From assembly GCA_017744355.1 (NCBI GenBank), contig JAGIBK010000002.1:649660-713659 (forward strand): DNA of 64,000 bases, read 5' to 3'. A program made the position numbers and the translations under genes. The notes under the pieces were generated by a model. It searched no databases. It was given only the letters and a program-made list of their open reading frames with translations, and was not told where the DNA came from. This document shows, piece by piece, positions 46,864 through 54,054 of the stretch; the stretch's first letter is position 1, and every line of letters begins with the position of its first letter. The DNA is from a bacterium (GTDB taxonomy: Bacteria; Cyanobacteriota; Sericytochromatia; S15B-MN24; UBA4093).

Positions 46864-47838
46864 ATGCGCCGAGCGATGATGTTGCTGATCGTGGGGCTGG
46901 GAGGCTGCGCCCTCCCGCCCGGGCCTGAAACGGCCGTGCCGGATCTGGTCGGGCGGGTGGATTTCGGCGCGACGCGCACGAGCCAGGCGACCCTTGATGA
47001 GGTCGGGGTGGCGGCGACCGTCACCTTGATCAGCGCCGTGACCAATCGCTCGGTTGCATCCACCATCACCGATCCGACCGGGCGCTTCTTCTTGACGTTG
47101 CGCAACTGGAAGCCCACCGCCGGCGAGGTCTACTATCTCGAGGCCATCAAGGGCTTGAGCGAGAACCTTGCGGGCAACTCGGCCGCTCGGGTGCGGACCA
47201 TGGGGCGCTGGAACGCCGGCGCCTGGGAGTTCATGACCCAGAAGGAGCTCAGCATCACCTCGGGGACCACTGCGATCGCAGTCCTGACGAGTCACCTAGG
47301 CACTGCCTCGGTGCCAGTCACGGGCCTCATCGGCAAGATGATCGTCGGCCAGTCCGACGATTCCTTGATGCCTGCGACCGCCGACACCTTCCTGCATGCG
47401 GGGACCGGCATCACGAATGCTCAGTTCCACAAGGTGCACGAACTGGTCGAGCAGGCTATCGCCGCGGACACGGACCCGGTGGATCGGATCGTGCCCCTGG
47501 GGGAGACGTTCGTCCTCAAGGCCGGGATGGGGGTGGGCGGTTATGTGGTCGCACCGACCCTCCACGCCGTCGTGCCCCAGGCGGCTCCGCCCGGATCCCT
47601 CGTCACGCTGTACGGTCTTGACTTCGCTGGGGCGAAACAAGACAATGCCGTCTACTTTGGTAACCGTCTTGCCTCGATCATCAGCTCGGATCCTCAACAG
47701 CTCGTCGTTCAGGTGCCGGCGGGCGCGACCAGCGGCAACCTGACAGTCCGAACCGGCGGCGGCACGAGCGCTGCCCTGCCTTTTACCGTTACCGCAATCG
47801 CCGCCACCGATGTCGGTGGGACCTTCTCTCCACGTTGA
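46864..47838 (+). CDS. Lipoprotein with IPT/TIG-like domain
   Basis: A 324-aa protein. The lipoprotein signal ends 'GLGGC' (Cys16). The N-terminal part parallels that of the preceding 961-aa protein: 'DPTGRFFLTLRNWKPTAGEV' compares with its 'NADGTFVLGLNGFSPAPGST'. The two probably share ancestry. A C-terminal IPT/TIG-like domain contains 'QAAPPGSLVTLYGLDFAGAK'. It is the last gene of the four-lipoprotein operon. Confidence 0.82.
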   Translation: MRRAMMLLIVGLGGCALPPGPETAVPDLVGRVDFGATRTSQATLDEVGVAATVTLISAVTNRSVASTITDPTGRFFLTLRNWKPTAGEVYYLEAIKGLSENLAGNSAARVRTMGRWNAGAWEFMTQKELSITSGTTAIAVLTSHLGTASVPVTGLIGKMIVGQSDDSLMPATADTFLHAGTGITNAQFHKVHELVEQAIAADTDPVDRIVPLGETFVLKAGMGVGGYVVAPTLHAVVPQAAPPGSLVTLYGLDFAGAKQDNAVYFGNRLASIISSDPQQLVVQVPAGATSGNLTVRTGGGTSAALPFTVTAIAATDVGGTFSPR

Positions 47839-47873
47839 GTTCGCATTTCGGCACAGAAAGATCGGCTTGATCC

Positions 47874-50786
47874 GTGGATACGAACGATCCGCACGGTTCG
47901 AAGACGCTGGCTGCCCTCGCGCCCGTTGAGTCGGCGAGAGGCGGCTGGCCTGCCCATGTGGCGCCCTTCGAGCGCTTGGCGGCATCCCTGAGTCACTCAG
48001 GCCAAGACGACCGGCTCGCACAGGCGCTCCAAGAGGCTCCGGAGGCGCTTCGAACGAGCAACCCTTATTTCGTGATGTTCCACGCGGACTTGCTGGTGGC
48101 GGATCGGGAGGATGCCCTCGCGTGCCAGTTGTACCGGCGGGCGCTTTCCCTTCAGCCCTCTGCCGAACTCGAGCGAGAGATCGTGGTGCGTCTCTTCGCC
48201 GCGCTTACCCGGCTCGGGAAACAGACGGCAATCGATCTCATGCCACGCCTCGCTTCGGAGGCGCCCTTTCTCTCGCCCTACGGCCAGGCGCTGTGGGGAC
48301 ACTACCGCGGGGTTCTGCATTGGCGCAAAGGGGACGTCGAGGCGGCCGGGGAGGCCATGACCGAGGTTCTCGCCATCCCTGAGCAAGTGGATCGGCGTGT
48401 CGCCTTCACCCAGTTCCGCGCGCGATACGCCCTCAGCGCCGCGGCCATCGATCTGGCCGCAATCCCGCAGGCGGCCGCCCATGCCGGTGATCTGGTCGAG
48501 CTGGCCCTGCGCCACGACTTTCGCTCCAATGTGCTGATTGCGTTCGTTCAGCACCTCAACGCCGAACTGCTCGATCAGCGCGGGGTGCCGTCGCTCGAGT
48601 CCTTCATCGGAGTGCCGGGCGGGGCCTTCGATCACGCGAGTTCGGCGGCGCGCTTCGACTTTGCGACGAGCTTCGGCATCCGCGCACTGGCCCTGGGGCA
48701 GCTCAACCTGGCCCATTCTCTGTTCAAGCACCTGGTTTCCGATGCGCGCCGCTCGTCGTTGCATCACCGGCTTGCGATCGCAAGGTTCTGGCAGATGCAC
48801 GTGCTGGCGCATCAGGGGAACCTGGAGGCGGCTCAGGCGAACCTTGCCGAGATTCGAGCACTCTCGGCCCCCAAGCGCTTTCTGGCCAATTTGTGGCCCT
48901 CGTGGGCCTCGCTGATGATCCAGACGAGCCGCTTGCCGGAGGCCCAGGAGGCGTTGCGTCGGATCGAGGATGAGGCCCTCACGGAGGACGATCGGGCCCG
49001 CGTGCGCCTCTACCAGCTGGTCGCGGACGTGCTCGCCGACAATGAGGGGGCCGGGCCGCGCCTGCGACGCTTTCTCGAAGGCCCTGACGGAGAAAAACTG
49101 AGCTACCTCGAAGCGCGCTTGCTACGCCGCGTGGGGGAGGCCGATACCCTGCCCCCCCTTTGCCTGCAGCTCCTCGGGCAGCCCTCCCTCCGGGTAGGCG
49201 AGCACGTCATCGAGTTTCCAAGGCGCAAGGTCCTGTCTCTGCTCGCCTTGCTTGCGCTGCATCCCGCAGGGTTGAGCAGCGAGGAATTGGTCGCGCAGCT
49301 CTTTCCGGAAAGTGAGGACTTCGAGCCTCAGGTCGCCTTGCGCAAGGCCATCTACTTGGCGCGACAGCTGCTCAAGGCTGCGGGCATGCCGGATCCCATC
49401 GAGCATGGGAAGGGGCGCTATCGCTTGTGCCATGAGCGTTTTGCGTTGATTGACTGCCTGGAGTTAGAGAGCCTGCACCGCAAAGCGCTCGAATGCGAGC
49501 GAGAGGGCCATCATCAAGGGGCGCGCCTTTTCCATCAGTTCATCGTCTGGATGGGAGCCGCCCAGCCGTTCGATGGCTTGCCCGAGCCCTGTTTCGTTGC
49601 GCCGCGAGAGCGCTTGTTGGCCATTTATGAACAGTCGCGCGCTTATTTGCTAGCCAAGGAAGTGGCGCCCACCGATCCTGACTTGCCTTGGGGCGAGGCA
49701 TGGGAGACGATCAAGCAAGCGAACCCGGCCGTCGCGCAGCGCATCCGGGCACTCCATGGCACCTGGGTGGCGGGTGATGAAGATAAGATGCAGGCGGAGA
49801 TCGAGGCCCTGCTCATCGAAACCTCGATTGGCGATCGCACCGTGCGCATCGCGCGGGGCATCGTGCTGGTGCATGGGTGCATGATGGCGCTTTCGCGAGA
49901 GGCTCCTGATGCGCTCGTCTGGACGGAGCGCTTGATGACGCACGCAGCGCGCCATCCCGGCACGCTGGATCGTTTGATGGTGCGAGCCATCCGCTTGCAC
50001 TCGCGCCGCCTCGATGAAAACAATCCCCTTTCGCTTGAGAGCCTGCTCGAGACTCCGTCGGATTGGCTCGTTTCAGCGGATCCCACCGCGCTTGGAACGT
50101 ACTTGGCGGCCATCGGGCACTACTTCATCCGGATGGGACAGGCAGAGGTGGCGAGTCGGCTCTTTGCCCAGTTGCGCGAGGGTTTGGGGGCCACGCCTTC
50201 GCCGATCCTCGAGATGGCGATCGCCCTCGGCGAGACACCGCGGCGCGATGTGCGACCGAGTGCTGTGGGCACTTCTCGCGTACCGTTGGTGCACTTCCGA
50301 TGGTTCGGCGAGCCGAGTGTGGCGCTCGCGGGAGAGGCGATCCGCTTCCCCCGCAAGAAGTGCCTCGCGTTGCTGGCCTTGCTGGCGCTTCACCCGCAAG
50401 GGCTAGAGGTCGACGCGATTTTTTCGCTGCTCTATCCCGAGGTGCGCCACTCGAATGCCAAGAAGACCATCTACACCTTGGTCGCCACCACGCGTCAGGC
50501 GCTCGATGTGAAGGGGGGAGCCGATTTGATCGTCTCGGTGCCGGGCCTCTATCGCTTGCGCACCGAGAGTCTAGGGTCTTGCGATCGTTTTGCCTTTGAA
50601 CTGGTCTATGAAAAAGCCTGCGACTTGGAACGCCTGGGGAGTGTCGAGACGGCGCTTCCATTCTTCCGCTTGGCTTGTGATCTCGCTGAGCGAGGGCCGT
50701 TGTTCGAAGGTCTCACCGAGCCGTGTTTCGAAGCCTTGAGCCGCGTGCGCCAGAGACAGGTTCTGCAAGCCAAGAGCAAGGTGTAG
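47874..50786 (+). CDS. Regulator with two SARP/BTAD-like modules
   Basis: A 970-aa protein with a GTG start and a poor ribosome site. Residues 1-430 are TPR-like helices. A winged-helix plus BTAD-like module (about 430-590) begins 'LQLLGQPSLRVGEHVIEFPR' and runs through 'LLALLALHPAGLSSEELVAQ'. A second helical region follows. A second winged-helix/BTAD-like module (about 800-970) begins 'VHFRWFGEPSVALAGEAIRF', with 'LLALLALHPQGLEVDAIFSL'. SARP-type proteins activate nearby genes; here the candidate target is the lipoprotein operon just upstream. Two such modules in one chain are unusual. Confidence 0.78.
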   Translation: MDTNDPHGSKTLAALAPVESARGGWPAHVAPFERLAASLSHSGQDDRLAQALQEAPEALRTSNPYFVMFHADLLVADREDALACQLYRRALSLQPSAELEREIVVRLFAALTRLGKQTAIDLMPRLASEAPFLSPYGQALWGHYRGVLHWRKGDVEAAGEAMTEVLAIPEQVDRRVAFTQFRARYALSAAAIDLAAIPQAAAHAGDLVELALRHDFRSNVLIAFVQHLNAELLDQRGVPSLESFIGVPGGAFDHASSAARFDFATSFGIRALALGQLNLAHSLFKHLVSDARRSSLHHRLAIARFWQMHVLAHQGNLEAAQANLAEIRALSAPKRFLANLWPSWASLMIQTSRLPEAQEALRRIEDEALTEDDRARVRLYQLVADVLADNEGAGPRLRRFLEGPDGEKLSYLEARLLRRVGEADTLPPLCLQLLGQPSLRVGEHVIEFPRRKVLSLLALLALHPAGLSSEELVAQLFPESEDFEPQVALRKAIYLARQLLKAAGMPDPIEHGKGRYRLCHERFALIDCLELESLHRKALECEREGHHQGARLFHQFIVWMGAAQPFDGLPEPCFVAPRERLLAIYEQSRAYLLAKEVAPTDPDLPWGEAWETIKQANPAVAQRIRALHGTWVAGDEDKMQAEIEALLIETSIGDRTVRIARGIVLVHGCMMALSREAPDALVWTERLMTHAARHPGTLDRLMVRAIRLHSRRLDENNPLSLESLLETPSDWLVSADPTALGTYLAAIGHYFIRMGQAEVASRLFAQLREGLGATPSPILEMAIALGETPRRDVRPSAVGTSRVPLVHFRWFGEPSVALAGEAIRFPRKKCLALLALLALHPQGLEVDAIFSLLYPEVRHSNAKKTIYTLVATTRQALDVKGGADLIVSVPGLYRLRTESLGSCDRFAFELVYEKACDLERLGSVETALPFFRLACDLAERGPLFEGLTEPCFEALSRVRQRQVLQAKSKV

Positions 50787-50813
50787 CGACATTGCCTGGC
50801 GATTGCCCTTGCC

Positions 50814-50842
50814 TTGACCAGAAGCCTTGGCGCTTGTTAAGA
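50814..50842 (+). promoter_or_regulatory. Promoter of tRNA-Thr(UGU)
   Basis: TTGACC (50814-50819) and TTAAGA (50837-50842) are separated by 17 bp, 11 bp before the tRNA. Confidence 0.65.
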
Positions 50843-50853
50843 TCGGTACTTGT

Positions 50854-50926
50854 GCCGGTATAGCTCAATTGGTAGAGCACCTGATTTGTAATCAGGCGGT
50901 TGCGGGTTCGATTCCTGTTACCGGCT
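50854..50926 (+). tRNA. tRNA-Thr (anticodon TGT)
   Basis: A 73-nt cloverleaf. The acceptor GCCGGTA pairs with TACCGGC, discriminator T. The D arm is GCTC-AATTGGTA-GAGC. The anticodon stem CCTGA/TCAGG encloses loop TTTGTAA, giving TGT. The T loop is TTCGATT. CCA is not encoded. It has its own promoter and a strong terminator. Confidence 0.96.
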
Positions 50927-50930
50927 CCTC

Positions 50931-50973
50931 AAAAAACCCAATCCTGAAACCAGTTTTCAGGATTGGGTTTTTT
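50931..50973. terminator. Strong bidirectional terminator
   Basis: A long stem, AAAAAACCCAATCCTGAAA pairing with TTTTCAGGATTGGGTTTTTT, with A and T runs at both ends. It terminates the tRNA and, on the minus strand, the small gene at 51000-51176. Confidence 0.93.
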
Positions 50974-50999
50974 GTTGGGGACTGCCTCAGTGCCTATCG

Positions 51000-51176
51000 T
51001 CAATCGCCCCCGGCCCCAGGCCCAGGGGCGAACTCCGCTTCTTCGGGCTTGATGCCCGCTTGAGGATCCTGCGGGGCTTCACCCCGGAAGACGGCCCCGG
51101 CCGAGGGCGGAGGCACCTGAGGAGCGCCTGATTTTCCCTTTTCGCTCGCCTGATTCGAACGATTCTCCAGCACCAC
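51000..51176 (-). CDS. Small unrecognised protein
   Basis: A 58-aa frame, MVLENRSNQASEKGKSGAPQ and then Pro/Gly/Ala/Glu-rich, ending GAGGD. A perfect AAGGAGG precedes two tandem GTG codons by 3 and 6 bases, strong support for translation. The protein is hydrophilic and probably disordered. It shares its terminator with the tRNA on the other strand. Confidence 0.6.
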   Translation of the reverse strand: MVLENRSNQASEKGKSGAPQVPPPSAGAVFRGEAPQDPQAGIKPEEAEFAPGPGAGGD

Positions 51177-51347
51177 GTACCTCCTTGCCGTCAGGGAGCC
51201 TCGTGGGGGAATCCTAGGGACTCAAAGCAAGCCTTGAAAACGGGCGCCTGCTCTCAGCATTCAACTTCTGCTTGAATGCTCAAGCGGTTCTATGCAAGAA
51301 TAAGAGTCTTATCGTGAAGACATCGTGAGTGTTTCGCGAGGTGCTTG
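51177..51347. other. Intergenic region
   Basis: This short gap separates a minus-strand small gene from a plus-strand recombinase remnant and presumably contains both promoters. I see no clear consensus elements, RNA gene or repeat in it. Confidence 0.4.
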
Positions 51348-51656
51348 ATGAAAGAGAAGCGAGCAGCCATCTACATTCGGATCCTGGAAGATCCCTGTCC
51401 CGGTGGGATTCGCCATGACTGGCTCCACCAGGCCCGCTTGCGCTGCGAGACTTACGGCTGGCAACTCGTCGGCGAGTACGACGATACCCGTACCGACGAT
51501 AATCGAGCGCTCGCCCACCTCAAGCAAGCGATCGCCTGTGGCGCCATCGACGTCGTGGTCGTGCGAAAGCCCGCCGATATGGGCGGAGACGGTCTCTTGC
51601 TGCTGGCCGAGCGAAGCATCGAGCTCGAAGCGATCCGCATGCCGTTCATGAACTAA
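51348..51656 (+). CDS. Truncated serine-recombinase-like domain, catalytic residues missing
   Basis: A 102-aa protein. It aligns by eye with the N-terminal resolvase fold: 'AAIYIRILEDP' matches the usual AAIYVRVSTDEQ, 'CETYGWQLVGEYDD' the middle, and 'IDVVVVRKPADMGGD' the FDVVVVWKLDRLSRD stretch. The nucleophilic Ser is replaced by Leu and the Arg-rich LDRLSR motif is lost. The DNA-binding half is absent. The frame is intact and has a GAGG ribosome site, so it is either a decayed element or a co-opted small protein. Confidence 0.65.
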   Translation: MKEKRAAIYIRILEDPCPGGIRHDWLHQARLRCETYGWQLVGEYDDTRTDDNRALAHLKQAIACGAIDVVVVRKPADMGGDGLLLLAERSIELEAIRMPFMN

Positions 51657-51681
51657 GCGGCAGCCCGAGGGCCCTATCGAC

Positions 51682-52536
51682 CTACTTGGCCAGAGGGCGC
51701 GTGAAGAGGTCGATCAGATCGACCGTGACCGCAATCGGCAGCATCACGGCCCCGGCGGATTGAGCGGCGGGGTTCTTGCTGTTGGCCAGCTCGCTGGCGC
51801 CCTGGGTCAGCCCGAAGAGGGGGGCCGAGGAGGCGGGGTTGGTCGCAGCTTTCGTGGCCGTGCCGGCGGGCCGGGGGGCCGGCGGGTTGAGCTCGTATTC
51901 GGTCTTGCGCACGCGGGCTTCGAATGCATAGAGCTTGTCGCTCGCGTTGGTGCGTTGGTCGAAGCCGACCGCCCGGAACTCGATCCACGCGGTGTTCACG
52001 AGGTCGTCGGCTGCCTTGGCGCGTGCCAGTTCTTGCTTGGCCTCACCCAGCCACTTGGCCTTGCCTTCCTTGTCGGCCGGTGGCGCGGGGTATTTCGCCA
52101 GGCCATCGATGAGCTGCTGGGCGGGCGGCAGGATGCCCGCGAAGAATTCCTTCTTGACGGCATCACCCTTGTCGAGCCTGGCGAGCTGCCGCTCGACGTC
52201 CCAGATCAGCATGGTCAGCTCGCCGACCTTACGCGTATTGGCGCTCTTGTCCCCTTCGAGCATCTGCTGGGCGCTCTTGGCCTTCAGCACTCGGCTGTAT
52301 CCCTCCATCAGCCAGGGCTTCACTTCTGCGGAGGTCTTGGGTTTTGGAGGAAGCATGAGGGCCGTGTGGGCGATGTGCAGGGTCGCATCCGCCTGGGATA
52401 CCCCTCGTGTCATGAGCTTATCCGCTTCTGCCCGGACCGTTGCTTGCGGAGTGGCAGGGGCCGAGGCCGGCGCCGAAGCCGGCGCCTGGGGGCGCGGACG
52501 AACGGGTGAAGCGGAGGTGATGCGGGTATCGGGCAT
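51682..52536 (-). CDS. Unrecognised protein with Pro/Ala-rich N-terminus
   Basis: A 284-aa protein. The ATG follows GAGGAGTCCCCGA. Residues 1-35 are Pro/Ala/Ser-rich and disordered. The body (about 35-215) is helical, and a second disordered stretch precedes a hydrophobic C-terminal segment ('SAGAVMLPIAVTVDLIDLF'). No signal peptide and no family recognised. Its style resembles the unknown proteins at 40.5-42 kb. Confidence 0.72.
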   Translation of the reverse strand: MPDTRITSASPVRPRPQAPASAPASAPATPQATVRAEADKLMTRGVSQADATLHIAHTALMLPPKPKTSAEVKPWLMEGYSRVLKAKSAQQMLEGDKSANTRKVGELTMLIWDVERQLARLDKGDAVKKEFFAGILPPAQQLIDGLAKYPAPPADKEGKAKWLGEAKQELARAKAADDLVNTAWIEFRAVGFDQRTNASDKLYAFEARVRKTEYELNPPAPRPAGTATKAATNPASSAPLFGLTQGASELANSKNPAAQSAGAVMLPIAVTVDLIDLFTRPLAK

Positions 52537-52703
52537 TCGGGGACTCCTCTCGTCCACCCTCGATGACATGCGAGGGTCATGATCTATTTCCTGCATCGCA
52601 GCGACTGACTTGCGCCGATCGGCGAAACTCGTCGCTCGAATCCTTCTTGAGGTTTCGGCGCCTCCCGGTACGATGAGCCCAAACAGCGCGAAAGGAGGAT
52701 CCC

Positions 52704-53279
52704 ATGCCCCCCCTCTCCAAGGCGGATCTCACGGGCCTCAAGGTCGCGGCCATCGTCGCGGACGGCTTCGAGCAGTCCGAGCTCGATGGCCCGGTGGAGG
52801 CCTTGCGCCAAGCCGGTGCCACGGTGGACATCCTGGCCCAGGACGAGGCGCACCTGAAGAACATCATCGGGGTGCGCCACTTCGAGCACGGCCCCGGGGT
52901 CAAGGCCGATAGGCTGCTCTCGGACGCCTCGATGAACGACTACCACGCCCTCCTGGTGCCGGGCGGTCTTGCGAGCCCCGACACCATGCGCCAGTCGGAG
53001 GCGCACCTGACCTTCTTGCGGGCCTTCATGCGCGCGAACAAGCCGGTCGCCCTCATCTGTCACGGGCCCTGGGTGCTGGCGGACGCCGAGATGGCCGAAG
53101 GCCGCCGCCTGACCTCGTGGCCCGGCATCCGGCGTGACCTGGAGCGGGCCGGGGCCACCTGGGTCGACGCGGAGGTCGTGCGCGACGGCAACCTCGTCAC
53201 CAGCCGCAAGCCCCAGGACATCCCGGCTTTCGCCGACGCGTTCATCGAGACCCTGGCTGCGGTCAAGCGCCCGGTTTGA
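52704..53279 (+). CDS. DJ-1/PfpI family protein
   Basis: A 191-aa protein. The ATG follows GAAAGGAGGATCCC. 'VAAIVADGFEQSELDGPVEA' opens the fold and the nucleophile elbow is 'VALICHGPWVLADAE' with the conserved Cys. Family members act as general-stress glyoxalases/deglycases or chaperones, and some as proteases; which applies here cannot be told. Stand-alone gene. Confidence 0.9.
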   Translation: MPPLSKADLTGLKVAAIVADGFEQSELDGPVEALRQAGATVDILAQDEAHLKNIIGVRHFEHGPGVKADRLLSDASMNDYHALLVPGGLASPDTMRQSEAHLTFLRAFMRANKPVALICHGPWVLADAEMAEGRRLTSWPGIRRDLERAGATWVDAEVVRDGNLVTSRKPQDIPAFADAFIETLAAVKRPV

Positions 53280-53289
53280 TAGAGGCCGC

Positions 53290-53958
53290 CTAAGGGTGCT
53301 GGCACCTGTCCCGTAAGGGGCAGGTGTCGCACTTGGGCGCCTGGGGATGGCAGTGGTGGTGGCCCAGCGCGTCGATCAGGGCGTGGTACTCATTGAAGAG
53401 GGGGACGTCGGGGGGGAGGCGATCGCTGAAGAACCGCCGCATGGCCTCGTAGCCGATTCGCTCGTCGAAGTAGCCCAGCCGGCTGAAGATCCGGCGGGTG
53501 TAGGCGTCCACCACGAAGCTCGGCAACTGGGCCGCGTAGACGAGGATGCAATCGACCGTCTCGGGGCCGAGGCCGTGGACGGCGAGTAGCTCCCTTCGAA
53601 GCTCGGGCAGCGGGGTGGCGAACATGCGCGGGAGGTCCCCGCCGTGGCGCATGACGACGTGGGAGGCCAGGGCCTTGAGCTTTTGCGTCTTGGCCCGGAA
53701 GTAGCGAGAGGGGCGGATCAGCTCCTCGATCTGCGTGTCGGGCGCCGCGTGGAGGGCGCGCCAGTCCAGCAGTTCCGCTTCCTTGAGGCGCCTGATGCAC
53801 GTTTCCACGTTGCGCCAGGCGACCGACTGGGTCAGCAGGGCCCCGACCATCATCTCGGTCGGAGAGTCGGCGGGCCACCAGCCACGAGGGCCGAAGTGCG
53901 CCAACAGGCCCTGGTAGATCGCCTGCAGTTCCTCTGGTTGAGCGTCTTTTAGAATCAC
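53290..53958 (-). CDS. Endonuclease III-related DNA glycosylase with 4Fe-4S cluster
   Basis: A 222-aa protein with an HhH-GPD fold. The helix-hairpin-helix is 'LLAVHGLGPETVDCILVYA', the catalytic Asp is in 'FVVDAYTRRIF', and four cysteines lie in 'CHPQAPKCDTCPLRDRC'. The Lys of classic Nth (LPGVGRKTA) is replaced by Glu, as in the separate group annotated as endonuclease III-related, so it may lack beta-lyase activity. The start is a GTG with a weak ribosome site. Confidence 0.87.
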   Translation of the reverse strand: MILKDAQPEELQAIYQGLLAHFGPRGWWPADSPTEMMVGALLTQSVAWRNVETCIRRLKEAELLDWRALHAAPDTQIEELIRPSRYFRAKTQKLKALASHVVMRHGGDLPRMFATPLPELRRELLAVHGLGPETVDCILVYAAQLPSFVVDAYTRRIFSRLGYFDERIGYEAMRRFFSDRLPPDVPLFNEYHALIDALGHHHCHPQAPKCDTCPLRDRCQHP

Positions 53959-54054
53959 GGGTCCAGTCTACCAGAGCGCGGCATCGACCAGGAGACGCTC
54001 TCATGTTGTCCATGCGCGCGATCGGAGGGAGAATACGCGGTCGAGGTAATGCCC

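Noticed and set aside
47874..50786. MalT/LuxR-type ATPase regulator
   Set aside because: No Walker A or B motif and no LuxR helix-turn-helix; the repeated modules fit SARP/BTAD better.
51348..51656. Active integrase or resolvase of a mobile element
   Set aside because: Catalytic Ser and Arg are absent and the DNA-binding half is missing; no attachment repeats were seen at the tRNA-Thr.
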